A DNA stretch of 8,007 bases from Clostridiaceae bacterium (GTDB lineage: Bacteria; Bacillota; Clostridia; Monoglobales; Firm-18). The notes below the pieces were generated by a model. That model did not search any database and was not told where the DNA came from. It saw only the letters and a list, made by a program, of their open reading frames with translations. The position numbers and the translations under genes are program-made. The stretch's first letter is position 1, and the number at the start of each line of letters is the position of its first letter. The stretch lies in the NCBI GenBank assembly GCA_012511915.1, contig JAAZFB010000181.1, positions 1 through 8,007 of the forward strand, read 5' to 3'. Below, in pieces: positions 1 to 6,064 of the stretch.

Positions 1-389
1 ACAGAGTTCTGGCGGGAGTTCCTGACTATGTACCACAGGAAATCATTGATGGTGATGTTACGGTAATGCCTGCGGCGTTCGGTGAGTTGTCAGAAGGTAT
101 ATTAAATGTTTCAAAGGTTAAAACGGGCCTAATTACAATGTGTCGTTTGGTCTATACAGACGGGAAATATTATATGCATATGGTAACAGGTGAGGGAGTA
201 ACTCCGAGAAAGTGGGAGGAGGCAGGCTGGACACAGCCGGCACCGCAATTGCCGGGGCTTGAAATCCTGCTTGATGACGTTGAGAGTTTTGCACAAAATG
301 TGATGTGTCAGCATTATATTATCTCATACGGTGATAATACACAAAGGATAAAGAACTTATGCGATATACTGGGCATTGAAGTTATTTAA
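1..389 (+). CDS. L-fucose isomerase-family protein, C-terminal part (5' end outside window)
   Basis: The frame is open from the left edge (first full codon at 3) to TAA at 387-389, giving 128 visible residues. The ATG at 66 is an internal methionine, because the protein-like sequence continues upstream of it. The visible part resembles the C-terminal domain of the L-fucose/L-arabinose isomerase superfamily: a PAAFGELS segment, a sugar-isomerase-like run around EEAGWTQPAPQLPGLEI (residues 72-88), and a closing QHYIISYGD block (103-111) followed by LGIEVI at the end. Enzymes of this family interconvert aldoses and ketoses (L-fucose/L-fuculose, D-arabinose/D-ribulose) in the cytoplasm with a divalent metal; the late histidine (residue 104) is a plausible metal or substrate ligand by family analogy. 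The exact substrate cannot be read from this fragment. It lies 47 bp upstream of the M20 gene on the same strand, so co-transcription is possible. No terminator hairpin follows its stop. Confidence 0.72.
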   Translation, partial: RVLAGVPDYVPQEIIDGDVTVMPAAFGELSEGILNVSKVKTGLITMCRLVYTDGKYYMHMVTGEGVTPRKWEEAGWTQPAPQLPGLEILLDDVESFAQNVMCQHYIISYGDNTQRIKNLCDILGIEVI

Positions 390-424
390 AAAAATAAGAA
401 TAAAAAAATTATTGACAGAAGGTA

Positions 425-445
425 ATGGTAGGTTTTATGTATTAA
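425..445 (+). other. Disrupted native start of the M20 gene: nonsense codon at codon 3
   Basis: ATG at 425 and ATG at 437 are both in frame with the M20 coding sequence, but both run into TAA at 443-445. The sequence reads ATG TAT TAA GAA ATA CAC. From 446 to 484 the frame encodes EIHEAVEKHIKLL, a typical first amphipathic helix for this family, so the natural N-terminus probably began MY-(E or K)-EIHEAV. One substitution (for example GAA or AAA to TAA) would explain it. GTAGG at 428-432 is a weak ribosome-binding candidate, four bases from ATG 437. Confidence 0.6.
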
Positions 446-484
446 GAAATACACGAAGCTGTTGAGAAACACATCAAACTGCTT

Positions 485-1780
485 TTGGATACGGACCGAT
501 ACATTTGGAAAAACCCTGAAACCGGATTTCGGGAGTGGAATACCTCAAAATATTTGGCTGATATTTTTGAAGGGCTTGGATACACACTTACAATGGCGGG
601 GGACATTCCGGGCTTTTATACCGATATTGATACAGGAAGACCGGGCCCCAAAATTTTAATTTTAGGAGAACTGGATTCCTTGATTTGCAATGAGCACCCG
701 GAGGCAGACCCAAAGACCCATGCTGTTCATTGCTGTGGACATAATGCGCAGTGTGCGGCGCTTATTGGCATAGCAGCCGCGCTTAGGGAGGAAGGCGTAA
801 TGGACGGACTTTGCGGTTCTGTGCGCCTGTGTGCCGTTCCGGCGGAAGAGGGTATAGAAATCGGTTTTCGCCAAGGCTTGCGTGAAAAGGGTATTATCAG
901 CTTTAACGGTGGTAAAATCGAATTTTTATACAGAGGATATTTTGACGGTGTGGATATGGCATTTATGATTCACACAACAAATGGAGAAAAAGCGGTAATA
1001 AGAAAAGGTTCAGTAGGAAATGTTAAAAAATTTGTGTGTTACAAAGGAATTGCTGCACATGCCGGCGGCTATCCACATGATGGCATTAATGCGCTTTATG
1101 CAGCTACACTTGGTCTGTCTGCTATAAACTCACTTCGTGAAACATTTAAGGAGGAAGACTTAATCAGGGTACATCTTATCATTACAAACGGTGGAGCCGC
1201 CGTTAATGCAATTCCATCGGATGTTACGCTCGAAAGCTATGTCAGGGGTAAAACACTTGCGGCTATTGAATATGAAAATAAAAAAGTTAATCGTGCTATC
1301 ATAGGTGCTGCTATTAGTATGGGTGCGAAAATTGAGATTAATGACCAACCAGGATATCATCCTCTTAACAATGACGCTACTCTTATAGAAGTGACCAGAG
1401 AAGCGATGGAGTATGTAATGGGTAAGGATAGAGTTATTGTGGACAGGATATTTGGTACGGGCAGTTCCGATATGGGGGATTTATCTGCCGTTATGCCTGT
1501 TATACATCCATATATGCCAGGGGCGATAGGTAATTCACACGGCAGTGATTATTATATAAAAAATCCGCAAACGGCTTGTGTGGGTAGTGCTAAAGTTCAG
1601 CTTATTATGTTAAGTCTTCTTTTGTCAGACAATGCCAATCGTGCAAATAGTGTGATAGATAACAAGGTTGTTCCGTTTGCGTCAAAAGAAGAGTATTTTA
1701 AGAGAATGCAAAAGCTCAAATGCGAAGGTGAACGTGTAGAATACTGCGACAACGGTGAGATTCATGTTACGTCCGTATAA
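485..1780 (+). CDS. M20-family amidohydrolase/peptidase (start disrupted)
   Basis: This is a metal-dependent amide hydrolase of the M20 (aminoacylase, AbgB-like) family, probably cytoplasmic; the substrate is not predictable. Residues counted from TTG 485 include PETGFRE (11-17), GELDSL (61-66), the metal-site block HCCGHNAQ (82-89), PAEEG (119-123) with the catalytic/metal glutamates, an IHTT strand (162-165), AHAGGYP in the lid/dimerisation domain (191-197), GSSDMGD (326-332) and SHGSDYY (351-357) with the late metal histidine. All core family elements are present over 431 residues, a near-normal length. The start is uncertain. Coding-like sequence in the same frame continues upstream to ATG 437, but codon 3 there is TAA. 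Initiation at TTG 485 or CTG 479 would have no clear Shine-Dalgarno site and would lose about 16 residues of the first helix. The gene may therefore be translated poorly or be a very recent pseudogene. The usual HACGH motif reads HCCGH here. Confidence 0.85.
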   Translation: MDTDRYIWKNPETGFREWNTSKYLADIFEGLGYTLTMAGDIPGFYTDIDTGRPGPKILILGELDSLICNEHPEADPKTHAVHCCGHNAQCAALIGIAAALREEGVMDGLCGSVRLCAVPAEEGIEIGFRQGLREKGIISFNGGKIEFLYRGYFDGVDMAFMIHTTNGEKAVIRKGSVGNVKKFVCYKGIAAHAGGYPHDGINALYAATLGLSAINSLRETFKEEDLIRVHLIITNGGAAVNAIPSDVTLESYVRGKTLAAIEYENKKVNRAIIGAAISMGAKIEINDQPGYHPLNNDATLIEVTREAMEYVMGKDRVIVDRIFGTGSSDMGDLSAVMPVIHPYMPGAIGNSHGSDYYIKNPQTACVGSAKVQLIMLSLLLSDNANRANSVIDNKVVPFASKEEYFKRMQKLKCEGERVEYCDNGEIHVTSV

Positions 1781-1791
1781 TAAAAGCTATG

Positions 1792-1810
1792 TAGGGTATC
1801 CTTAAAAACC
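1792..1810 (+). repeat. Left terminal inverted repeat of the IS
   Basis: TAGGGTATCCTTAAAAACC is an exact reverse complement of 2464-2482. The TAA stop codon of the minus-strand transposase remnant (1802-1804) lies inside this repeat, so the last transposase codons are made by the IS end itself, as in compact insertion sequences. Confidence 0.95.
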
Positions 1811-2356
1811 CCATATTTTTTGTTTTATAACAATTCTTAAAAATTGCAACAAAAGAAGTGCTAACTTCTTTTGCAAATTCATAGCTAAAAAGGCTAAATT
1901 GATAACAGTTTCTGCTGTGGATTTCAATTTAGCTTTTATTTTATTCAGTCCATATGCAACCTTGCCTATACCAAACTTTCCTTCTACTGCATTTCGTACG
2001 CCCGCATCCTTATATTCCTGCATTTTGTCATAGGTTTCATCTTTTTTGGGTCTGCCAAGCTTTGGTCCGCTTATCCGAATTCCATGAGAATTGCAAAACT
2101 TTATATTCTCTTTGTTCCTGTACAGTTTATCCACCATTACTGCCTCAGGATAACAGCCATATGTTTTCTTATATTTGTTGATAACCTCTATTAAATCAGT
2201 GCTTTCATTGTATGCTTCCCACGATAGCTTATCTATAAATGCATATCCACCAATTAAATGTGCCATCTTAATCCATCTGTTATCAGGGTTAAGTTTTATT
2301 CCTGCCTTCTGACCAAACTCAAATAATGAAATTTGCATATTTTCCCTAAAATACAT
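1802..2356 (-). pseudogene. IS5-like DDE transposase with in-frame internal deletion
   Basis: The 184-residue frame joins the extreme N-terminus of an IS5-type transposase (residues 1-35, with ISLFEFGQKAGIKLNPDNRW) directly to the C-terminal catalytic part. That part has DKLSWEAYNES, YGCYPEAVMVDKLYRN with the second catalytic Asp, GPKLGRPKKD, RNAVEGKFGIGK with the catalytic Glu, and a hydrophobic LAFLAMNL tail. The region carrying the first catalytic Asp and most of the DNA-binding and helical part, normally some 250 or more residues, is missing. The junction lies near residue 35/36 (about 2250) and keeps the frame. The ATG at 2354-2356 is chosen because GGAAGG (2365-2370) lies eight bases upstream; an upstream in-frame GTG at 2365 overlaps that site. 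The product could be made but should not be catalytic. It may be a DNA-binding remnant that could interfere with a full-length transposase, which is inference only. Confidence 0.85.
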
Positions 2357-2416
2357 TACTCGCACCTTCCAAATCTGTATCGTTTTTTGCCGTTATTGCT
2401 GTTTTTCTATACAGAT

Positions 2417-2445
2417 ATTGTACCGTAAATGCTTGGTTTTGTCAG
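2417..2445 (-). promoter_or_regulatory. Sigma-70-type promoter of the IS transposase
   Basis: On the minus strand CTGACA (2440-2445) and TACAAT (2417-2422) are separated by exactly 17 bp, five of six matches to each consensus hexamer. It lies inside the IS just within the right inverted repeat and about 60 bp upstream of the transposase ATG. It survived the internal deletion, so the remnant could still be transcribed, and read-through past the left end would run antisense to the M20 gene. Confidence 0.6.
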
Positions 2446-2463
2446 TAGTTATAAGTATTTTTA

Positions 2464-2482
2464 GGTTTTTAAGGATACCCTA
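2464..2482 (-). repeat. Right terminal inverted repeat of the IS
   Basis: GGTTTTTAAGGATACCCTA matches the left repeat at 19 of 19 positions in inverted orientation. The next bases outward (G at 1791, A at 2483) no longer pair, which fixes the ends. Confidence 0.95.
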
Positions 2483-2567
2483 ATTAATTAATACCTAATA
2501 TAAGATAGTGAATTTATGGAAAATTTAATAGATTCGCCAAATAGTATTAATATTGGCAGTATTTGAC

Positions 2568-2599
2568 AAAGGGACTATAGCAACCACTATAGCCCCTTT
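2568..2599 (-). terminator. Hairpin, probable backup terminator of the minus-strand genes
   Basis: Two 13-nt arms (2568-2580 and 2587-2599) pair around a 6-nt loop. The single non-matching position is A/C when read on the plus strand but a G-U wobble when read on the minus strand, so the stem is complete only in minus-strand RNA. There it is followed by TTTGTCAAAT, a poor U-tract. It sits about 170 bp past the cyclodeaminase stop, behind a better terminator. It could work in both directions between the convergent genes, but the plus side has no long U-tract. Confidence 0.5.
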
Positions 2600-2632
2600 A
2601 ATAAATGCAGGTAAAAATATTTATTTTTTGTA

Positions 2633-2675
2633 AAAAGGCAGCGTTTCTTGTTTATCTCACAAGAAATTGAGCTGC
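2633..2675 (-). terminator. Rho-independent terminator downstream of the cyclodeaminase gene
   Basis: Read on the minus strand, GCAGC (2675-2671), a short internal loop, TTTCTTGT (2666-2659), a 7-nt loop, ACAAGAAA (2651-2644), one unpaired base and GCTGC (2642-2638) form a two-part stem of 8 and 5 perfect pairs. It is followed at once by CTTTTTAC. Stem plus U-tract in the right orientation, about 90 bp after the stop at 2766, supports transcription termination of the lyase/GH105/cyclodeaminase strand. Confidence 0.7.
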
Positions 2676-2753
2676 AGCGGCGAAAATCCGCTTTATCTCT
2701 CCCACGTGCGGCGAGCGATAGTGTTCAGGAAGGCGCTTCGTGCATAACCGAGA
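2652..2753 (-). other. Unexplained GC-richer open frame after the cyclodeaminase gene
   Basis: Between the cyclodeaminase stop and the terminator the DNA is clearly richer in GC than the surrounding intergenic sequence. In the cyclodeaminase reading frame, after two stop codons, 33 codons stay open from 2753 to TAA at 2654-2652. They encode a strongly protein-like string containing YRSPHV and GEIKRIFAAAAQFLVR. There is no ATG; the only conventional start is GTG at 2705-2703, without a Shine-Dalgarno site. Its end overlaps the terminator stem. It could be a protein remnant, an interspersed repeat unit that carries its own terminator, or a structured 3' untranslated region. I do not recognise it with certainty. 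Confidence 0.35.
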
Positions 2754-2765
2754 TTAAAAACCATG

Positions 2766-3752
2766 CTATTTTGTCAAATCAACTGCGGTGACTTTTTCCC
2801 CGGATTTTATAATTCTGTTGTATAACAGTGACGCAATCGCAACATCAAGACAACCCATGCCGACAATTTCGGCGCATATACGATCAGTTGCATTCTTTCT
2901 GCCCTTTTGTCTTCCGGCAAGAATTTCCGGCATAACCCCGCCAAAAGCCTCAAAGCTCAGTTCGCCCTTTTCAGCAAGCTCTTTAAAATTCCCCCTGTGG
3001 AGTGCCTGCTCCGGATGGTCAACCGCAAGCATGTCGGCATTGCGGATGACATCATATTCTGTTTCACGGAAGGAACCCATTGTCATGACAAGTGCTCCTT
3101 TTTTTATCCATGCATCCTTAACCAGGTCAGCATTTGCGGTGGTTACCGTTATAATGATATCGCTGTCCTTGCAGGCTTCTTCGTTATCCGGGCAATCAAC
3201 CAGCTTAAACGGAGCGCCGGCAAATTTGGAAATAAAACTTTGCCTTGCATCCGAACTTAAATCACAAACACGAACTTCCTTAATTTCGAGCCGCTTGCTC
3301 ATGCACAAAAGACTTGTATATCCCTGCAGTCCCGCACCGATTATTGTAACAATTTCTGTTTTTGACGCAAGGTACTTGGCCATAATTGCCGGTTGTGCGC
3401 CTGTGCGCATATCGGAAATCCAGTCGCCCGATATGAGTGCTAAAAGTATGCCTGTTTTTGGATCCGTCAAAAGAATATTTGCCTTAATAAACGGCAAACC
3501 AAGTTTTTTATTTTCGCCGTATCCGCCAACAACCTTAATGCCGGCAGTGTTCGTGAATTCTATGTAGCACGGCATAGAGTTGAACCAGCCGTCAATCCCT
3601 TTGGATGACATATCCGTAGTGATTTTAGGCGGCATGATGATTTTGCCCTCTCCATATTGCCTCCAAGTATCCTCAACGCATTGTATAACGTCTTCTACAT
3701 TGAGATACCTTTGTACAGTATCGTTTCCGATAATAAGCGCTTTTTCTTCCAT
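2766..3752 (-). CDS. Ornithine cyclodeaminase/mu-crystallin-family NAD(P)-dependent enzyme
   Basis: The 328-residue product has the normal length of this family, whose members include ornithine cyclodeaminase (ornithine to proline plus ammonia), alanine dehydrogenase and imine or opine-type reductases. Visible elements are the N-terminal substrate domain with WFNSMPCYI (56-64) and GIKVVGGY (71-78), the substrate-carboxylate motif MRTGA (115-119), a Rossmann nucleotide fold with IIGAGLQG (137-144), the acidic residue ending the second strand (VRVCDLS, 160-166), TTANADL (204-210), VDHPEQA (244-250) with the Asp equivalent to the catalytic one, and DVAIASLLYNR (303-313). It is soluble, with no signal peptide. 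ATG 3750-3752 has GGAGGG (3759-3764) seven bases upstream. It lies 252 bp after the GH105 gene on the same strand, and a weak promoter of its own is possible. The true substrate is open, since this family is often over-annotated as ornithine cyclodeaminase. Confidence 0.9.
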   Translation of the reverse strand: MEEKALIIGNDTVQRYLNVEDVIQCVEDTWRQYGEGKIIMPPKITTDMSSKGIDGWFNSMPCYIEFTNTAGIKVVGGYGENKKLGLPFIKANILLTDPKTGILLALISGDWISDMRTGAQPAIMAKYLASKTEIVTIIGAGLQGYTSLLCMSKRLEIKEVRVCDLSSDARQSFISKFAGAPFKLVDCPDNEEACKDSDIIITVTTANADLVKDAWIKKGALVMTMGSFRETEYDVIRNADMLAVDHPEQALHRGNFKELAEKGELSFEAFGGVMPEILAGRQKGRKNATDRICAEIVGMGCLDVAIASLLYNRIIKSGEKVTAVDLTK

Positions 3753-3789
3753 TATAAACCCTCCAATGTAAATTTGAGTAGTATGGTTG

Positions 3790-3817
3790 AGTCTATTCGA
3801 AAACCATTTTTTAACAA
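3790..3817 (-). promoter_or_regulatory. Possible promoter of the cyclodeaminase gene
   Basis: On the minus strand TTGTTA (3812-3817) and TAGACT (3790-3795) are spaced by 16 bp, each hexamer with four of six consensus matches, about 40 bp upstream of the start. The 252-bp gap makes an own promoter plausible, but the match is weak in AT-rich sequence. Confidence 0.25.
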
Positions 3818-3845
3818 CTTAGCAATAACTGGCTTGCTTAGTCTC

Positions 3846-3884
3846 AAAAGCTTAAATCCTCAGAAATCATGGGGGTAAGCTTTT
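3846..3884. repeat. Inverted repeat AAAGCTT pair with overlapping direct repeats
   Basis: AAAAGCTTA (3846-3854) and TAAGCTTTT (3876-3884) are perfect 9-bp inverted copies separated by 21 bp. Overlapping this, GGGGGTAA occurs twice in direct orientation at 3871-3878 and 3885-3892, a 14-bp period. The site lies upstream of the cyclodeaminase gene and its possible promoter, so it could be an operator or an RNA stem. There is no U-tract on either strand, so it is not a simple terminator. Confidence 0.4.
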
Positions 3885-3949
3885 GGGGGTAAATGTACAA
3901 ACCCAGTGTTCATGCGGGGTTGGAGTTTTCGAGGGAACTCTGGTTGTTA

Positions 3950-3982
3950 AGGGAGGTTTCCGCAGCATATATAAAACTCCCT
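3950..3982 (-). terminator. Hairpin after the GH105 gene, weak or partial terminator
   Basis: AGGGAGGTTT (3950-3959) and AAACTCCCT (3974-3982) pair with one bulged base around a 14-nt loop, beginning about 20 bp after the GH105 stop in transcription direction. No U-tract follows on the minus strand, so it may act as an mRNA 3'-end stabiliser or partial terminator between GH105 and the cyclodeaminase. The rest of the 252-bp gap shows no recognisable gene. Confidence 0.3.
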
Positions 3983-4004
3983 GCCTGCACTTTGGAAGTA
4001 CAGT

Positions 4005-6056
4005 TTATTCAAATGTTTTTGCCAATTCTGCAAGAGCCATAAGTATAATCCCCGTTCCATGGTCATCGTTATCTATAACGCCAAGGTTTGCGTAATACTC
4101 TTCATCCATAGAATTACCCGAACCCCTGCACACATCATATATATTACCGTTTTTGTCGATTTTGTATTTCATAAGACCTTCGAAAGCTTTTTGAATCCTT
4201 TCTTTGTATTTCTCGCCAAGCCATCCGTTACGCACCCCTCTGCACATTCCTATAAGGAACATACCTGTGCATGATGTCTCCTGATATGTGTCCGAACGTG
4301 TGAGAACTTGATGCCACAGACCGTCATCATCCTGTTTTTCAGCAATGCCCTCGGCAAAATCCACAAAAAGCTTCAGCAGCTCATCTTTGCCTTCAATATC
4401 CTCCGGCATATTTTCCAAAGCATCGGAAAGTGCTACAAATACCCAGCCATTGCCCCTGCCCCACGGAATGCGATTCGGAATTTGAGCTTCCAGGAAATAG
4501 AAATGCGAAAACACCTTGTCATCTTCCATCCAGAATCTCATTTTAAATCCAATAAATTGACGTACAACTTCTTCAAAATAATATCTGTGATTTTTAACAA
4601 GCCCAAGCCTTACAAGAAAAGGACAGCTCATATAGGTGTCGTCTGACCACATATCTCTCCATCTGCGATAGGTCCCGTCTTCAAACCTCGGAATATTTTC
4701 CTTGGCGGCCTTTGAAAGAACCTCTATGCAATAAAGAGCATCGGGGCTTGAGGTAAGCTTGTAAAGCTCGCACATGTTCATGCCCATTGTTCCAATGGAG
4801 TCCAGATCGCCAAGCTCCATCCCCCTTTGAATAAATGTAGGCTGACCATAATTTTCATACTCATAGAGCATGTAGTTATAGAACTGCGCCAAATTCTGCA
4901 TACTGTCTGTAAAATATCTCATGTACTGTGCATTGTCAAGAATCTTTGCAGTTTGCATAAGTCCAAAGTGCCCCACCATGAGAGCATAAAACCACTGACT
5001 ATAGAAGAATGTATCCATGTACGGCCTTATATAATCATTTGTTGAGTTAAGCTTCCAGAAGGTCTTTTTCCAGCCCTCTGCAACATAAGGACTTACAAAC
5101 TGTATATTAAGCTCGGGGCCATAAGGCAACTCCATGCAATAATTCTTGCCAAAGGTACCCAATGTGAGCCACTTGTCACCGGAACCCCTTTTTGAAACAA
5201 GAAACGGTATGCCAATAGGCGCTCTCTCATTAAAGGCAAAGCCCCATTTTTCGCCCTTTAAGCATTTAACAAGAATCATATCGCCTCTTTTCACCTTAAA
5301 ATTCAAAGGGGAAACCTCTTCTCCGTTTACATTAACCTTGCTTTGTGAAAATATATCCAGGCTTAATTTTGTGTCTTCCAAAGCCACAGTCAATGCATAC
5401 GCGCACATGCCTTCTGCGTTTGGGAAAATTTTATCGAACCTTATTTCATTCGACTTTTCGTCAATTGTCGGATACGCATATTTTCCGTCAAAAGGCTGCT
5501 CACTGTCATAAAGCGCGGATATACCCACACCGTCCTCCCCGGCAAAGCACTCCATGGGGGATGTTGCTCTTACATGAAGTATGTAGTCCTTTGCCCAAAA
5601 CCAAAAAACATGAACAGATGGCATGAATTCAAACTCAAATTTTTCATCATCATCACATCTTACCATGAACAAGACGGGGTTTTCGCCCTTTTTCAAGTGT
5701 ATGGGGCAGCTTCCGCGTTTTGTCTCATTTGGGTTATCCTCATAATCATATATAGCCTTACCGTTATATATGACCCTTGCGTTGCCTGTCATGTTGAGCT
5801 TTGCATCATATTCGGCAACGGAATCCAAAACTGTTCCTATATATACTACGTTGCCTCTTTTTGCGTTCGGATAAAGCTTTTTAAGATTCACCTTTCTCGG
5901 GTCAAGAAGTCCCGGATCATAAAAAACCTCATTTTTTCTGTAAGGACGATACACAAGCTCGCCTCTGGGACGGGTTTTAATCATGTTATCCGCTATTATT
6001 TTCATGGACTCTTTAATATCTGTTGTAACAGAAGCAAGAGAATTATTAAAATCCAT
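4005..6056 (-). CDS. GH105 unsaturated uronyl hydrolase with a long N-terminal extension
   Basis: The C-terminal half (about residues 345-683 of 683) has the signature of GH88/GH105 (alpha/alpha)6-barrel enzymes such as YteR/YesR, which remove the 4,5-unsaturated uronic acid left by polysaccharide lyases. Motifs are GDLDSIGTM (416-424) and MWSDDTYM (469-476), probably carrying the two catalytic Asp, IPWGRGNGW (530-538), DDGLWHQVL (577-585), ETSCTGMF (593-600) and DNDDHGTG (662-669). YteR is about 370 residues, so roughly 340 extra residues precede the barrel. They are rich in beta-strand-like stretches and appear to hold two related modules (about 59-145 and 208-276). There is no signal peptide, so it is likely cytoplasmic. 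ATG 6054-6056 is chosen because AAGGAG (6065-6070) is eight bases upstream; a GTG at 6065 overlaps that site. The gene starts 35 bp after the lyase stop, an operon arrangement. The substrate linkage (galacturonyl-rhamnose, glucuronyl or other) is not determined by the sequence. Confidence 0.88.
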   Translation of the reverse strand: MDFNNSLASVTTDIKESMKIIADNMIKTRPRGELVYRPYRKNEVFYDPGLLDPRKVNLKKLYPNAKRGNVVYIGTVLDSVAEYDAKLNMTGNARVIYNGKAIYDYEDNPNETKRGSCPIHLKKGENPVLFMVRCDDDEKFEFEFMPSVHVFWFWAKDYILHVRATSPMECFAGEDGVGISALYDSEQPFDGKYAYPTIDEKSNEIRFDKIFPNAEGMCAYALTVALEDTKLSLDIFSQSKVNVNGEEVSPLNFKVKRGDMILVKCLKGEKWGFAFNERAPIGIPFLVSKRGSGDKWLTLGTFGKNYCMELPYGPELNIQFVSPYVAEGWKKTFWKLNSTNDYIRPYMDTFFYSQWFYALMVGHFGLMQTAKILDNAQYMRYFTDSMQNLAQFYNYMLYEYENYGQPTFIQRGMELGDLDSIGTMGMNMCELYKLTSSPDALYCIEVLSKAAKENIPRFEDGTYRRWRDMWSDDTYMSCPFLVRLGLVKNHRYYFEEVVRQFIGFKMRFWMEDDKVFSHFYFLEAQIPNRIPWGRGNGWVFVALSDALENMPEDIEGKDELLKLFVDFAEGIAEKQDDDGLWHQVLTRSDTYQETSCTGMFLIGMCRGVRNGWLGEKYKERIQKAFEGLMKYKIDKNGNIYDVCRGSGNSMDEEYYANLGVIDNDDHGTGIILMALAELAKTFE

Positions 6057-6064
6057 AAAAGTCA

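Larger units (their letters stand above)
1792..2482 (-). mobile_element. Internally deleted IS5-like insertion sequence (691 bp)
   Basis: The element is bounded by perfect 19-bp inverted repeats and carries one transposase remnant on the minus strand behind its own promoter. Full-length relatives of this DDE transposase type have roughly 450 residues in an element of about 1.5 kb. Here the coding part is only 184 codons, so about 0.8 kb has been lost from the middle while both ends stayed intact. The outermost TA of each repeat may be a TA target duplication, which would leave a 17-bp GGGTATCC... inverted repeat. No longer flanking duplication is visible. It sits 11 bp after the M20 stop, between convergent gene groups, so it damages no recognisable gene. 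It cannot transpose on its own, but its intact ends could be mobilised by a complete copy elsewhere in the genome. The family assignment is from protein motifs by eye. Confidence 0.85.

Noticed and set aside
66..68. ATG as the start of a small 107-residue protein
   Set aside because: The same frame is open and isomerase-like upstream to the window edge, so this methionine is internal.
443..445. Programmed recoding of the TAA in the M20 gene
   Set aside because: Known stop-codon recoding for selenocysteine or pyrrolysine uses TGA or TAG, and TAA ends other genes in this window (389, 1780, 4005, 6092), so a reassigned code is not supported.
2563..2591. TTGACA as a plus-strand promoter overlapping the inverted repeat, with the repeat as an operator
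   Set aside because: No acceptable -10 hexamer occurs at 16-18 bp, and no plus-strand gene follows. A terminator for the convergent genes explains the repeat better.
2788..3567. A 259-codon open frame on the plus strand
   Set aside because: It lies entirely antisense to the cyclodeaminase gene, has no recognisable motif or binding site, and its amino-acid composition is that of an antisense shadow.
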